Origin: Fontibacillus puldeungensis
GTDB taxonomy: Bacteria; Bacillota; Bacilli; Paenibacillales; Paenibacillaceae
Direction: 5' to 3'
Length of the DNA stretch: 64,000 nucleotides
NCBI RefSeq assembly: GCF_042678945.1
Contig: NZ_JBHTLM010000007.1
Coordinates: 1-64,000 of the forward strand
Position numbers and translations under genes: made by a program. The notes beneath the pieces were generated by a model. It did not search any database. It was not told where the DNA came from and saw only the letters and a program-made list of their open reading frames with translations. Of this stretch, positions 1 through 8,108 are shown piece by piece. How positions within the stretch are numbered: position 1 is the first letter of the stretch; each line of letters begins with the position of its first letter.

Positions 1-191
1 GTATCTTGGAACGAGAGTGTTTCGGGCGCCATATCTTTATGAGTTTTGAAGAAGCATTCGATGTACTTGACCGATTCATGGACTTCTACAATAACCGCCG
101 AATTCACATGAGTTTATATGGCTACTCTCCTGCCGAGTTTGCAGCAAAGTTGGAGAGAAACGAAGTAAACGCATTTAAAATTGCCGTATAA
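1..191 (+). pseudogene. IS3-type transposase, C-terminal fragment cut by window start
   Basis: The reading frame is open from the first bases and gives the last ~62 residues of an IS3/IS150-type DDE transposase. The segment with SFEEAFDVLDRFMDFYNNRRIH followed by GYSPAEF is the familiar end of the integrase core, where the element's catalytic Glu region gives way to the YN-R-H stretch. It acts on insertion-sequence DNA. The sequence just after the stop (GTGTCCAATATTCGGGGGC, about 216-234) resembles the terminal end of such elements. The upstream part is outside the window, so whether the transposase is intact cannot be seen. Confidence 0.75.
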
Positions 192-452
192 CTGCGTCTA
201 ACTTAGGTTTGATCCTAAAGTGTCCAATATTCGGGGGCCCGGCCGTAATGTTGTACGAAATGCAACATCATTAGAACGTAGAGATCGAAGACTCAGAATG
301 CGTGAACAGCTTCCTACATATAGCCCCTCATTCTACTAAAAAGCACGGACAATCGCCCCGATTGGAAATATATGCTATTACATAAATGTTGTCATGCCAA
401 ACCCCAAACCATCATCAAACGCGCCTATGTCCCGATAGAGTCCTAAAAATAT

Positions 453-482
453 AAAAAAGGCTCCCCGCGCTGGCGGAGAGCC
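453..482 (-). terminator. Rho-independent terminator
   Basis: The minus strand reads a GGCTCTCCGCC / GGCGGAGAGCC-like hairpin (positions 459-482) followed by six T residues. It lies about 60 nt after the stop of the small WYL-like gene and would end its transcript. Confidence 0.75.
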
Positions 483-542
483 CAAAATGCGTTGAATTCA
501 GTTGTTTTGTGTCCAGCCTTTCGCAGCATGCGGATTTACGGA

Positions 543-746
543 TCATGAAACGACGCTTCTTCCGTTTGCAACCGGTACGCAGGCCAGGATGTTTTCCGTC
601 CGAAAAGCCCGCGGCGCCTTTGATTTAAGGCATGTGGCTCGCACCAGATTGTCACGGATTCCGTGGATTTCAATCTGCCTTTGCGTTATATTGCCCGTAC
701 GATCGATATAGATGATCTCCACCACTTGGCCGATATATTTTTGCAT
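543..746 (-). CDS. Small WYL-like hypothetical protein
   Basis: This 67-residue protein starts at the ATG at 746, which has GGAG nine bases upstream; a longer open frame to 794 lacks a ribosome site. The chain has IYIDRTGNITQRQIEI early and a later stretch NLVRATCLKSKAPRAFRTENI. The basic residues followed by R-x-FR resemble the end of WYL domains, which bind ligands or nucleic acid in larger regulators. There is no helix-turn-helix. No function can be assigned; it may be a stand-alone WYL-like mini-protein. It is a single-gene unit with its own terminator. Confidence 0.55.
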   Translation of the reverse strand: MQKYIGQVVEIIYIDRTGNITQRQIEIHGIRDNLVRATCLKSKAPRAFRTENILACVPVANGRSVVS

Positions 747-847
747 CAGCACCATCTCCAAATCAGAACGTTTGTTTGTATTATATGCGAACAAACGTTC
801 CTTGTATACCTGTTAACTTTTCCAGAGAGGAGATTCACCTTAAAACG

Positions 848-1189
848 TCAATTTTTCACTCTCGTTAACTTGAAATACTCACCGTTTACGTTGACGGCAA
901 TCGCTTCCTGCTGCGGCACGTCACTGATCTTATGAAATTCTGTGCCCACGGGATAAGCATTCGAGTAGGTCTTGCTGCTTTCATAATTTTCGTCATCCGT
1001 AAAGGCTTCGACCTGGCCCAATTTCTCCTTGACGTGAAGAACCTGCTCATCCGTTACCCGGTAGCTGCCTCCATTCCATTTGATAAATTGGTGTGCCCAA
1101 TCCGGGCTTTCCGCATCAACATCGGCCGTACACGCGGAAACGATCAAGCAAAATGCAAAGAGGAGTGTGATGACAAACGTTTTTTTCAT
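848..1189 (-). CDS. Small lipoprotein of unknown function
   Basis: This is a 113-residue protein with a classic type II signal: MKK, a hydrophobic stretch (about residues 5-17) and the lipobox VSAC with Cys20 as the lipidation site. It is expected to be anchored on the outer face of the membrane. The mature part (~93 residues) is acidic, with a central helix-like section (VTDEQVLHVKEKLGQVEAF) and a beta-rich end (IAVNVNGEYFKLTRV). An AAGGGAAGG ribosome site precedes the ATG. It belongs to no family I recognise. It stands alone between the WYL-like gene and the end of the phage-tail locus. Confidence 0.7.
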   Translation of the reverse strand: MKKTFVITLLFAFCLIVSACTADVDAESPDWAHQFIKWNGGSYRVTDEQVLHVKEKLGQVEAFTDDENYESSKTYSNAYPVGTEFHKISDVPQQEAIAVNVNGEYFKLTRVKN

Positions 1190-1346
1190 ATACCTTCCCT
1201 TCTTATTTCCTTAAAAATTTTCGGGTCAACTCAAGCCGTTAATCTATAGTATTGTAAATACTGGTTTATTATATTATCGAAACCTTATTATGTATTTTTT
1301 GTCATATTCTAAAGTTTAGTTAATCGTTGCGGTGATGTCAAATGAT

Positions 1347-1375
1347 AAAACCCCACCGGCAAAGCCGGCAGGGCG
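1347..1375 (-). terminator. Terminator of the lysis module
   Basis: The minus strand forms a GC-rich hairpin CCTGCCGGC-TTT-GCCGGTGGGG followed by TTTTATC. It lies 29 nt past the holin stop and closes the leftward tail and lysis operon. Confidence 0.7.
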
Positions 1376-1403
1376 ATAAAATCAGTACGCTGTATTTGGC
1401 GAA

Positions 1404-1688
1404 TCATTTTTTGGTATTGCCATCATGCTGGTTAAAAGCCAGTTCAAACAATCCGGTAGCCGATAATCCCGCCAGCCCCCCGGCCCATAGCCGAAGAACC
1501 AACGCCATATCCGTAAAAGGATAAGCTGCAGCACCTACCAACATTCCGATGACTAGTCCGATAAAAGGAATCCAGTTTTTCGGAATTTCCACCGTCACTT
1601 TAACCAACTGGACTAAAGCCAGTACGAACACGGACAATACAGAAGCAAACGCCAGCATATTCGTCAAAATTTCATTTTGCACATGCAT
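1404..1688 (-). CDS. Phage holin (A118-like)
   Basis: A 94-residue membrane protein with three hydrophobic segments (about 10-30, 38-58 and 62-84) and a short charged tail. The pattern KNWIPFIGLVIGMLVGA followed by LWAGGLAGLSATGLFEL is typical of the holins next to amidases in Listeria A118-like and Bacillus prophages. It would permeabilise the membrane so the amidase can reach the wall. It is the last gene of the leftward locus, 18 nt after the amidase, with an AGGAGG site before its ATG. Confidence 0.8.
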   Translation of the reverse strand: MHVQNEILTNMLAFASVLSVFVLALVQLVKVTVEIPKNWIPFIGLVIGMLVGAAAYPFTDMALVLRLWAGGLAGLSATGLFELAFNQHDGNTKK

Positions 1689-1706
1689 CAGGTTTTCCTC
1701 CTTTCG

Positions 1707-2627
1707 TTATTGCTTGGGAATCCCCGCCGCCTGGCGCAATTGATTAGCAAGCCGATGAAAATGCTCAGCCCGCTCTTCATTTCCTTCAGCCTTTGCCTTA
1801 AGCCAAGCCGGAGATAACCAGCGGAAAATAATCTCCTGGGCATTGCTTTTTGGCAGCTTTGTTAGCGACTCAGCGGCTTCTTCTGGAGTTAAAGGAATAC
1901 CGGCGGCAAGGCGCAAGTTATTCGCCAGGTTATGGAAATGCGTCATGCCGGTTCGGTTGCCCGCTTTTTGCTCTGCGAACCAGGCTGGGGATATATACTC
2001 GTTGATCATCGCTTGGGCGGAATCGGCGGATAAAGCAGACAATGTCGGTTCTGGCTCTTCAGCTCTTATGGCTTGCATTTCAGCGGATATATCATCTAGC
2101 AGATCTTTTAGCGTTTTTCCGCCGGTCGCGAGCGCCTGCTCGCAGTCCCGTTTCCGCGCCGGGTCCAGCTGCTTGTGAGACGGAATGAAGGTGTAAGGAT
2201 TTTTGCCCCACTTGTGGCAGCAAAGCGCCAAATACCATACAAAGCGCTTGTACGCTTCGGAAAAATTGATTTTTCCTCCATAGCAAAGCTCTACGCCAAG
2301 CGCCACATCATTGGCATCGTATCCAAACCGGTCGTTGTCGGTGGTTACATTGTAGAGCACGTGCCAGGCCTTCTCCCCTGGGTCCGATGCGGTGCCAGTA
2401 GGAATGATCTCGAGTATCTTGACGTCATCAATAAAAACATGAGCCGAAGCCGACCGATCGGTAAGCGTGTTAAAATACGTGAAATGATTCTCGGCGGTAG
2501 CTCCCGGATTTCCCGTATCATGCGCTACAAAAAAATGCGGCGTCCCCGTCGTTAACCGCGTCCCCGGCCGCACATTCGAACGTTTAGCGATGTAGCGGCG
2601 TTCAATTGGAAATCTATGAATATCCAA
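1707..2627 (-). CDS. N-acetylmuramoyl-L-alanine amidase (phage endolysin)
   Basis: This 306-residue endolysin starts at a TTG with AAGGAGG eight bases upstream. Residues ~15-175 form an Amidase_2/PGRP-type catalytic domain: the zinc ligands fit HDTGNPGA (first His), SAHVFID (second region) and SHKQLDPARKRDC (third His), with the Glu in GVELCYG. It cleaves the amide bond between muramic acid and L-Ala. The C-terminal part carries two copies of a ~45-residue repeat (EIIFRWLSPAWLKAKAEGNE and a diverged AQAMINEYISPAWFAEQKAG), likely a wall-binding or oligomerising unit. It has no signal peptide, so release depends on the neighbouring holin. Confidence 0.88.
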   Translation of the reverse strand: MDIHRFPIERRYIAKRSNVRPGTRLTTGTPHFFVAHDTGNPGATAENHFTYFNTLTDRSASAHVFIDDVKILEIIPTGTASDPGEKAWHVLYNVTTDNDRFGYDANDVALGVELCYGGKINFSEAYKRFVWYLALCCHKWGKNPYTFIPSHKQLDPARKRDCEQALATGGKTLKDLLDDISAEMQAIRAEEPEPTLSALSADSAQAMINEYISPAWFAEQKAGNRTGMTHFHNLANNLRLAAGIPLTPEEAAESLTKLPKSNAQEIIFRWLSPAWLKAKAEGNEERAEHFHRLANQLRQAAGIPKQ

Positions 2628-2652
2628 TTTGGAACCTCCTTTCTACTATATT

Positions 2653-2940
2653 CTATTCTTCCAACCGGTCGATCCGCTTGTGCGCTTGCTTGGTTGATTC
2701 CTCGACGCGGGTCAGGCGTTCCGAGAACGCTTCAAAGCGCTGCCCTTGAAGCTTTTGCTCCACCTTCATGTCGTCCACGCCACGCTTGATGTACTCGACA
2801 TCAGCTCGCTGCAACGCTTCCGCTTCGGCGCCCTCTTCCGCCTCCTGCCGCATCGACCTCGTCCGTCCCGCCCACCCCAGCGCAACCCCACTGATCGCAG
2901 CCAGTATCGACGTCACCGCCGTCACCACTGTAATATCCAT
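2653..2940 (-). CDS. XhlA/BhlA-like lysis-associated membrane protein
   Basis: A 95-residue protein, starting at the ATG at 2940 (GAGAGG upstream; the longer GTG frame is less well placed). One membrane segment lies at residues ~3-22 and the rest is a charged coiled coil (AEEGAEAEALQRADVEYIKRG onward) ending in RIDRLEE. Size and layout match phage hemolysin XhlA or BhlA/UviB-type proteins that accompany holin and amidase genes; the single N-terminal anchor is closer to BhlA than to XhlA, whose anchor is C-terminal. It is the first gene of the lysis module, 25 nt before the amidase. Confidence 0.6.
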   Translation of the reverse strand: MDITVVTAVTSILAAISGVALGWAGRTRSMRQEAEEGAEAEALQRADVEYIKRGVDDMKVEQKLQGQRFEAFSERLTRVEESTKQAHKRIDRLEE

Positions 2941-3044
2941 TACCCTCACCCTCTCTCGATATTTTAATTATATAAATGAATAGAAAAAAATAGCCCCCGG
3001 TGGGAGGAAACCAGAAAAATAATACAGTTTCTGTAAAATAAATT

Positions 3045-3069
3045 ACCCAGTATCGTTCCGATACTGGGT
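3045..3069. terminator. Perfect hairpin upstream of the lysis module
   Basis: ACCCAGTATCG-TTC-CGATACTGGGT is a perfect inverted repeat with a three-base loop. On the minus strand it is followed by AATTTATTTT. It lies between the IS1182-type remnant and the lysis genes, so it could reduce read-through from the tail genes into the lysis module. It could also be an element end. Confidence 0.45.
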
Positions 3070-3104
3070 TTGCTGTATACTGGAAGAAGAGGAAAGGAGT
3101 ATTG

Positions 3105-3550
3105 AGTCATTTTGCTGTAACCGGCCAGATAACTAAGCGCATCATTCCATGAGAGCTATATCATCTTGTGCCGGAAGACCACCCGCTTTGCAAGATAGAT
3201 ACCACGATAGATTACGGATTTGTACATGAATTAATGAGCATTCTTACTGTAAGTATTTACGGAAGGTCGGCAAACAAGCCGGAACTGCTGTTTGCAGATC
3301 CTGTATAATCTCTTGGATGAGCTATTTATTCAGAAGGACCAAATGAATTTGGCTTACAAGTTGTTTTTCGGGATCAATCCAGAAAATCCGCTACCAGACG
3401 CGTCACATCTGTCCCGGTTCCACAATCACCACGAGGAACAAGTCAGGTCAATGGAAAGCTGGTAGGCAGCCCAAAACAAAAGCCATTCGAAGTGTTGCGT
3501 GATGCGGCCAAGCATCTGTTTCACATCGTGGTCAAACGCAACCCCAAATT
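3105..3550 (+). pseudogene. Degenerate IS1182/IS5-type transposase remnant
   Basis: No intact frame exists, but successive plus-strand frames give pieces of one transposase. About 3167-3300 reads VPEDHPLCKIDTTIDYGFVH and later NKPELLF. About 3300-3420 reads LDELFIQKDQMNLAYKLFFG followed by NPENPLPDASHLSRFH. About 3440-3570 reads a basic segment ending RNPKLEKKQPIL. The NLAY-K-F-G-P-DP-LPD-S-LS-FR order is the conserved N-terminal domain of IS1182-type transposases. The catalytic core is missing and several stops and shifts are present, so it is inactive. It sits inside the leftward phage locus, in opposite orientation to it. Confidence 0.65.
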
Positions 3551-3554
3551 GGAG

Positions 3555-3595
3555 AAAAAGCAGCCCATCCTCTGGTGAGGCTGAAGCTGCTTTTT
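3555..3595. terminator. Bidirectional hairpin at the end of the IS remnant
   Basis: AAAAAGCAGC and GCTGCTTTTT form a perfect 10-bp stem, with an inner CC/GG pairing. A runs on one side and T runs on the other would let it end transcripts from either direction. It therefore stands between the tail-fibre genes and the lysis genes on the minus strand. Confidence 0.55.
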
Positions 3596-3732
3596 CAGTC
3601 TCATCATATCCATTTTCCCAGATCCGAGCCCTACCAACTATAAGCGAGATTTTTATGGGACTCTCTGGTGGGATCTAGGGTGAAACGCTCTATTGAGCAT
3701 TATGGTCCATCACAGTTTCCTCCAAACAGTAG

Positions 3733-3873
3733 TTAGACATCAGTTCCGTTTACTACTTCTGCGACAACCGTCTTGAGATTGAACAGGTTAGGCACTTGGT
3801 CGAGCGTGTAAGCTCCAGATAGCAACAGACCCACCCAAACCTTAACCAATCCGCTGTCTTTTGTATAAGTCAT
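3733..3873 (-). CDS. Small phage protein, CD1375-like
   Basis: A 46-residue protein starting at the ATG at 3873, with AGGGGGTG upstream. The pattern VKVWVGLLLSGAYTLDQVPN is like the short tail-end proteins of the CD1375 type in Clostridium and Paenibacillus prophages (V-x-L-I-x-G-x-K-T-x-x-x-VP). Function is unknown; such genes usually sit right after the tail-fibre genes. It follows the 113-residue gene with a 21-nt gap and is the last gene before the IS remnant. Confidence 0.55.
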   Translation of the reverse strand: MTYTKDSGLVKVWVGLLLSGAYTLDQVPNLFNLKTVVAEVVNGTDV

Positions 3874-3894
3874 GTCCTATGTCACCCCCTCATG

Positions 3895-4236
3895 TTATCC
3901 TGCCATCACGGCGGCCAATGTCATGGTTAAGTCGGTAATCGCTTGCTTTAAATCCGCGTTTTCCTTTTCGGCGTTTTGTAGCCGTTCCTCCGGTGAAAGT
4001 GGTAATGGAATAACTTCATGACGAATGTCGTTAGTCTCCAAGTTGAGATAATATTCAATCGTATCTCTAGGCCCAAACAACGGAGGAATTTGAAAATGCA
4101 AGAGAAATCTTATATTTTCTTCCCCTGCATAATTTATCTCGTCAAAATCTGTATCTTTATGCCATGAGATAACTTTTGCTTCATCCCCCTCTGTTGGTGG
4201 TTCGTACCTAATTACAAACATCTCCATGCCGTCCAT
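3895..4236 (-). CDS. Phage tail-associated protein with C-terminal coiled coil
   Basis: A 113-residue acidic protein. The first ~80 residues look like a small beta domain (MFVIRYEPPTEG, FLLHFQIPPLFGPRDTIEYY). The last 35 form a short coiled coil (SPEERLQNAEKENADLKQAI) ending in a hydrophobic tail, LTMTLAAVMAG. This ending is common in the small proteins downstream of tail fibres in Bacillus and Paenibacillus prophages. I do not recognise the family. It is 18 nt downstream of the second tail-fibre gene, with AAGGAGAGG upstream of the ATG. Confidence 0.6.
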   Translation of the reverse strand: MDGMEMFVIRYEPPTEGDEAKVISWHKDTDFDEINYAGEENIRFLLHFQIPPLFGPRDTIEYYLNLETNDIRHEVIPLPLSPEERLQNAEKENADLKQAITDLTMTLAAVMAG

Positions 4237-4254
4237 CTAAACCTCTCCTTTTTA

Positions 4255-5871
4255 TTAAGCTGTGATTTTTCTTGAAGGGTACATATAGAATAAGTGCCTT
4301 AAATTTGTGTTACTTGCATCTTTCACATGTAGGTAAGTGCCATCACTTCCAAACCAGTAGTCTGAGTTTATTGTTGTTCCGTCTTCCGCTACAAACTGAT
4401 AGGCATTAGGGTCTGGAATGTAATTACTACCGTCCCAATTATATATACGTACATCGTTTCCCGTGCCGCTTTGACCGTTAGATTTCTGAACTAAAGTTTG
4501 TGTTTTGGGGTCAATAGCAACATTTCGAGGATAATTTAACGTCACCATTTGGATATTGCGAGTTGCATTTGTACCGGAAACATCGGGTATAAAGCCGCAA
4601 CCTGATGAAAAATAAGCAAGCCCCCCAAATTCCGCCCAATCAAAAGAGTAAATAGAACTTCCAGAATTTGATGGGGAGCATCCATAGCATGGCGTACTTA
4701 CATTATTGTAAGCGATCGAACGTGGTGCGGAACCGTCACGAGCGGCCACGCGGTCATCAGTACGGTTGTTGTCTACGAACCAGCCATGATTCGTGTCTGA
4801 CCCATAAGACGTAAATCCCATGCTAAAAAGGTCAACTAAGCTAAACCAAGTTGACGCTATGGCAATGCTATACTGGTCAGAATAAGAATCCAAACCCGTG
4901 TTACTAATAGGCCCATCACTGGAAAGTAAGTTCATTGTATCCATATTATAAATACGAATGTAACAATTCCACGTACCCGCACCTTCAACGTATGCAAAAA
5001 TATTTCTCCCTATATGGTGTTGTGTTTGTGCAGCGGATCCTATAAATTGCCCCGATTGTGCCCCCGTCATGCCGTTATACTTACGGATATATTTTGATGT
5101 TGTAATAATAGCAAAGTCGTGGCTGTTTGCGCCGCCGATCATGCGAAGTGTTCCGGTCTGATCTGTTACGGTAATGGACCATTGAACATAATTGTCAGAC
5201 AATCGTACTTTTCTAATGGTATTCGTTGTCACGTTCCATTCAATGAAATGCGTCTTATCATAAGTAGGTAACACGTATGTTGCGCTCGGACTAATAGCCG
5301 CAATTTGTCCAAGCACCGTGCCGTCGAATCCTACCCGCTCAATATTTCCAGACTTCCAACGATAATATATCTTTTGCTCTGGTAAGGTTAAAAGATAAGT
5401 TGCACCGCTTAAGTCTAACGTAAAGGATTTGTACCACTTTGCCGCTGATAGTTTACTAATAGGTATCGGGTCATTGACGGCGTAGGAAATCCTTGTCCCG
5501 ACCTGTTCACCATCGTCATTTGTAAACGTCTTTCCTAATTCTACGTCGTCTGTACTAGCGTTTCCCGTCCCCCCTTCACCCAATAAAATAAAAACCGATC
5601 CATCAAAAAATAACGTGTAAATACTGGCATAAAGCTTGGCCGCTGATCCGTTTGTTTTTTTGATTGCATATGCCGTACCATTGTTGAACTTGAGTGTCGG
5701 TTCGCCCGTACTGGCAACATTAAATTTAACTGTAAATTTTTGATTAGCTAACACAGTTTTTTTGGTTACAACAGTATAATCGTTACCAGAATTTGTCGTA
5801 GTTCCTAAATGAGGAAAAAGTTCTGGTGAGATTGATACGTCCAACTCCTGTAATGTAATGCCTTTTGACAT
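4255..5871 (-). CDS. Tail-fibre/receptor-binding-like protein 2
   Basis: A 538-residue, Ser/Thr/Asn/Gly/Tyr-rich beta protein with no signal peptide or membrane segment. Residues ~1-125 include a module (KKTNGSAAKLYASIYTLFF, then GEGGTGNASTDDVELGK) that also occurs in the larger tail-fibre protein encoded upstream. The rest shows repeated short beta blades (YYRWKSGNIERV, THFIEWNVTTNTI, SKYIRKYNGMTG), which suggests a propeller-like fold, with aromatic and Cys-containing loops. Position and shared module point to a baseplate-distal fibre or receptor-binding protein that picks the target cell. No enzymatic motif was seen. AAGGAG precedes the ATG. Confidence 0.6.
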   Translation of the reverse strand: MSKGITLQELDVSISPELFPHLGTTTNSGNDYTVVTKKTVLANQKFTVKFNVASTGEPTLKFNNGTAYAIKKTNGSAAKLYASIYTLFFDGSVFILLGEGGTGNASTDDVELGKTFTNDDGEQVGTRISYAVNDPIPISKLSAAKWYKSFTLDLSGATYLLTLPEQKIYYRWKSGNIERVGFDGTVLGQIAAISPSATYVLPTYDKTHFIEWNVTTNTIRKVRLSDNYVQWSITVTDQTGTLRMIGGANSHDFAIITTSKYIRKYNGMTGAQSGQFIGSAAQTQHHIGRNIFAYVEGAGTWNCYIRIYNMDTMNLLSSDGPISNTGLDSYSDQYSIAIASTWFSLVDLFSMGFTSYGSDTNHGWFVDNNRTDDRVAARDGSAPRSIAYNNVSTPCYGCSPSNSGSSIYSFDWAEFGGLAYFSSGCGFIPDVSGTNATRNIQMVTLNYPRNVAIDPKTQTLVQKSNGQSGTGNDVRIYNWDGSNYIPDPNAYQFVAEDGTTINSDYWFGSDGTYLHVKDASNTNLRHLFYMYPSRKITA

Positions 5872-5953
5872 TGCAATTCTCCTTTCTTATTTATATTAAT
5901 AAATACAATTTTGCACCGTTTGCTTGTGTTGCGTATTTTCGTCCAAAAACTCA

Positions 5954-6130
5954 TTAAACTGCAGGAGTAATGTCCGGCCGTTTTGCGTAAATCTCCGCTA
6001 GTACAAGGTCGCTATCTTCTTTCACCATGTTATAGCTACCCACAATATGTGCTATTTCCCGTTCGCCACCGTTGTAGCGTGTAATACAAGCATTTGCGAT
6101 AATTCTGATTTTGTACATTGCCATAGCCAT
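5954..6130 (-). CDS. Small phage protein between the tail-fibre genes
   Basis: A 58-residue protein starting MAMAMYKIRIIANACITRY. The ATG at 6130 has AGGAGGGG nine bases upstream, and the start follows directly on the stop of the 85-residue gene (6132). The middle, HIVGSYNMVKEDSDLVLAEI, looks helical. There is no recognised domain. Tight spacing and a strong ribosome site make it a real gene of the tail operon. Confidence 0.6.
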   Translation of the reverse strand: MAMAMYKIRIIANACITRYNGGEREIAHIVGSYNMVKEDSDLVLAEIYAKRPDITPAV

Positions 6131-6131
6131 A

Positions 6132-6389
6132 TTAAATAACCCCTCCTGTAAATAAGTCAGCTAACGATAATTCCAAGTCTGAAATGCGACTGTTCAATTC
6201 CTCCATATTTATAGCAGGAGTGGTTATTTTTTCTTCCCAGTTTCCGTTTACGTATTTTTTACCCAAGTAACTTGTCATATTACTTGTATTATCAATTTCT
6301 ATATATATTGGGTCTAATATCTCCATTGTCCCACCAACTAAGCCTACACAAATGTTATCCTGGTTTAACACAGCATAATTATAACTCAT
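6132..6389 (-). CDS. Small phage tail-accessory protein
   Basis: An 85-residue protein, MSYNYAVLNQDNICVGLVGG at the start, then YLGKKYVNGNWEE, then a short coiled coil NMEELNSRISDLELSLADLF. The plan (short beta part describing a written value, then a coiled coil) recurs among genes following tail fibres in Firmicute phages, in the place of XkdW in PBSX. Sequence similarity to XkdW itself is not evident. It lies 24 nt downstream of the large tail-fibre gene. Confidence 0.55.
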   Translation of the reverse strand: MSYNYAVLNQDNICVGLVGGTMEILDPIYIEIDNTSNMTSYLGKKYVNGNWEEKITTPAINMEELNSRISDLELSLADLFTGGVI

Positions 6390-6413
6390 ACACGAAACGC
6401 CTCCCTTTTAGTT

Positions 6414-8108
6414 TTACCCCATTTCAAAAGGATAATCGCTACTCGAATTAAGTGCGTACTGAATAAGATTTGTTACTGGATTTACAAATTCAACAACAGC
6501 ATAAGACCATTTACGATAATAACCCTCAGATAGCTGTGAAGCAAAAGCTAGGGTAGTGCTCGATATTAATTTTGGCCGCATAGCACCCCAAGTTTGACCG
6601 CTCGCAGAAGAACCAAAAGCAAGCCCCCAAAAAATGATAGTATTTGCTTTAGTAACGGCAGGTATTGTTAAGGGAGTACCTGCATTAGTTGTTGTTTGAT
6701 ACATACCGTAAGTAATAGACTTATAGCTCCCAGCTATAAACATAAACATTTTCAAGTTATACTTAGCATCCAGGGCGCTACTATACATACTTGTCCATAC
6801 ACGAACGGTAGTTGAGTTAAGCCATTCAAATGAACGCATACCGCTATTAAAGGAAGTTCCCATAGACGTATTTACTAATACTGTTCTAGTTGGGTCCCAA
6901 CCCGTACCAACGTTTATATCTTGATACAAAAAACCGTTATTAGCATCAATAGACTGTGAGTTCCATGTCGAACTGAGCGTAAAGCTGCCTGTTCTCTCAA
7001 TATAACCAGCCGCTAAATCAGCAAGCGTACCTAAAACGCCATCTACCGTTATACCTTTTTTGATGTACGGCGGAAGTAAATTAGTTAAATCTAATGTACC
7101 AGTAATATCACCGCTATCTACTGTTGCGGTCTTTCCGAGTCTCAAATCCCCTGCTATCGCTGTCCCCCCACCCCCTTCACCCTGTAAGATAAAAGCCGAT
7201 GTACCATCGTATGTGACAGTGTAAATCCCATCTTTTTTAAAAGACGCTGCGTTCCCATTTGCTTTCTTAGCCGCTTTTGCTCCTAGCCCATCGGGGTTTA
7301 TCGTTGGGTTGGCTCCACTATCTACATGAGCTTTAAATCTAAATGTCATGCCTGCTACTAGTGATGTTGGGGTTGGATTTAACGCAACGGTATAAGCCGT
7401 AGACGTTCCTGCTGACACCGCAAACCCGGAATGTTTCACATAATCCGCCAACTGCGCATCTAACTTCTCCTGCAACCCGCTCACGCGATTAATCGGCACG
7501 CTGTCCGCCGCCAATACCGCGCCGTTGATGGCGCCATCTTTACCGATCGGCACATTTTTCAAAACGACCATCGTAACCTCGGTCGTGGCGGTCACGCCTG
7601 AGAGAAGAGTGATCTTTGCCCGCTGAGTTACTTCTCCAGCTTGATTTCGGACGGTATTCATCACGGTGTACTGAGTAGGGTCGAGAGCAGCGCGGTTAAT
7701 GGCGACCATCAGCGTGTCGGTGTTTGCGTCGAAGAGATCGAGCGGGATCTCGAAAACGGTTTGATTATCGACTGTTGCTGTTACTTTCAGCGGGTAGCTT
7801 ACAAGCTTAGGAATTCCTGTTGCTGTGACAAGGTTGATTTGCTGGTCAGTATAGGATTTCGCTTGCAGCGACGCATCCTTTACTGCCTTCGGCGTAGCAG
7901 CCATCGTCTCGCTATCACTATCTGTAGCGCTCGAAAGCTGTACTTTTCCTTTGACCGTGGTCGAGGCGTCAGGAATGTTGATATTCCCCACCGCCGCATC
8001 AATCTTATCCCAGTTGTCGTTCAGCATCGTTTTGATGTTGAACGTCTCGTTTCCGTCGGTCGCGGGGTCTTTTTTGAGTAGGTTTAAATTCGGTGTATTA
8101 GTGGCCAA
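6414..8108 (-). CDS. Tail-fibre protein 1 (XkdV-position)
   Basis: A 564-residue protein starting at a TTG (8108) that is eight bases after GGAGGTGAT; the start overlaps the end of the XkdU-like gene. The N-terminus, ATNTPNLNLLKKDPATDGNE followed by LNDNWDKIDAAV, is the standard baseplate-attachment start of Bacillus phage fibres. A repetitive collar-like part follows (TTVKGKVQLSSATDSDSETMA). Around residues 290-340 is the module shared with tail-fibre 2 (NGNAASFKKDGIYTVTYDG, GEGGGG). The C-terminal ~200 residues form a beta-rich tip, the likely receptor-binding part. It would decide which cells the particle attaches to. Confidence 0.8.
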   Translation of the reverse strand: MATNTPNLNLLKKDPATDGNETFNIKTMLNDNWDKIDAAVGNINIPDASTTVKGKVQLSSATDSDSETMAATPKAVKDASLQAKSYTDQQINLVTATGIPKLVSYPLKVTATVDNQTVFEIPLDLFDANTDTLMVAINRAALDPTQYTVMNTVRNQAGEVTQRAKITLLSGVTATTEVTMVVLKNVPIGKDGAINGAVLAADSVPINRVSGLQEKLDAQLADYVKHSGFAVSAGTSTAYTVALNPTPTSLVAGMTFRFKAHVDSGANPTINPDGLGAKAAKKANGNAASFKKDGIYTVTYDGTSAFILQGEGGGGTAIAGDLRLGKTATVDSGDITGTLDLTNLLPPYIKKGITVDGVLGTLADLAAGYIERTGSFTLSSTWNSQSIDANNGFLYQDINVGTGWDPTRTVLVNTSMGTSFNSGMRSFEWLNSTTVRVWTSMYSSALDAKYNLKMFMFIAGSYKSITYGMYQTTTNAGTPLTIPAVTKANTIIFWGLAFGSSASGQTWGAMRPKLISSTTLAFASQLSEGYYRKWSYAVVEFVNPVTNLIQYALNSSSDYPFEMG

